NCBI GenBank assembly: GCA_964059195.1
Contig: CAXKWD010000009.1
Span: forward strand, 150,779,890-150,843,889
From: Ectobius pallidus
Lineage: Eukaryota; Arthropoda; Insecta; Blattodea; Ectobiidae
Direction of reading: 5' to 3'
Length of the DNA: 64,000 bases
In this document: in pieces, positions 63,655 to 64,000 of the stretch
Position numbering within the stretch: the first letter of the stretch is position 1
How the letters are laid out: each line of letters begins with the position of its first letter
Made by a program: the position numbers and the translations under genes
The notes under the pieces: generated by a model
Seen by the model: the letters and a program-made list of their open reading frames with translations, nothing else
Database searches by the model: none
Told to the model about the DNA's origin: nothing

Positions 63655-64000
63655 ATTCAGATCGTGGGTTATGCAGATGACCTGAACATTATGGGCAGGT
63701 CAAGAATAGCAATAGAAGATAGCTACAAAGAACTGGAACAAGCTGCAGCCAGAATTGGATTGCAAGTTAATAGGGAGAAAACTAAAGACATGGTACAAAC
63801 AAGAGGCAGGAAAGAAGGCGCACAGCAGCCCAATAGAGGGCTAAACTCTTTTGAAGAAGTAGACAAATTTAAATACTTGGGTGGAGTGATAACAAGAGAC
63901 AACGATGAGACAATAGAGATACAAGGCAGGATTACGGCAGCTAACAAAACATATTTTGCTCTTATAGGTATTATGAAGTCCCACCATGTACATCAAAAAA
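63655..64000 (+). pseudogene. RTE-like LINE reverse transcriptase, cut by the window end
   Basis: An open frame on the plus strand reads IVGYADDLNIMGRS (catalytic YADD), LEQAAARIGLQVNREKTK, VDKFKYLGGVITRDND, EIQGRITAANKTYFAL and continues past 64000. 'FKYLG..I' with 'RI..A......L' is typical of RTE/BovB-type LINEs. The 5' side is missing, as GATCGTGGGTTATGC starts directly after repeat sequence. The 74-codon minus frame here is a shadow. Confidence 0.75.

Noticed and set aside
1..64000. CRISPR array, bacterial operon or endogenous virus with gag-pol/env
   Set aside because: No regularly spaced short repeats with unique spacers, no bacterial-type gene clusters, and no LTR pair, protease or integrase motifs were seen.

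Overview
This window looks like intergenic DNA from a large, repeat-rich insect genome. A hemimetabolous insect such as a cockroach relative is my guess; the sequence does not prove it. The evidence is the mix of non-LTR retrotransposons (LINEs), Helitron-like elements, many hAT-type miniature elements with 8-bp target duplications, pogo and mariner remnants, and tRNA-derived SINEs, with almost no host coding sequence. No bacterial-style operons, CRISPR arrays or rRNA genes were seen.

The one convincing host gene is an apparently intact, intronless sulfiredoxin reading frame (48948-49373, +). It lies between a Helitron remnant about 560 bp upstream and a LINE fragment on the opposite strand downstream. 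A candidate antioxidant-response (CncC/Maf-type) site lies upstream of it.

Layout: 0.7-9.5 kb holds Helitron B debris, hAT-type elements, SINEs, a mariner transposase relic, and a hAT-type element (5898-7605) that took in two abutting Helitrons, the second a chimera of two families. 9.8-12.6 kb is a row of three hAT-type elements that share the target duplication GTGATAAC. 12.8-20.3 kb holds Helitrons, a Harbinger-like MITE and a terminal repeat family interrupted by a hAT element. 20.3-31.7 kb holds LINE fragments, two families of C/G-rich terminal-repeat elements and more Helitrons. 34.0-36.2 kb is a deep nest of at least four element types. 36.7-39.0 kb is Helitron B/K sequence with a three-unit minisatellite. 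39.9-44.8 kb is probably one pogo/Tigger-like transposon carrying LINE A copy 1 and a SINE. 44.8-48.4 kb is mostly SINEs. 53.2-57.65 kb is LINE B cleanly interrupted by LINE A copy 2. 59.7-61.3 kb is a second LINE-in-LINE insertion. 61.3-64 kb is further LINE and repeat debris.

The two LINE A copies both keep open 992-codon endonuclease/reverse transcriptase frames that differ at about 14 residues. LINE A is therefore the youngest and possibly still active element here. The other elements look like dead or non-autonomous passengers. Family letters (HelA, HelB, HelK, C-G, LINE A/B/H/I/J, S1-S7) are local labels for this window only.
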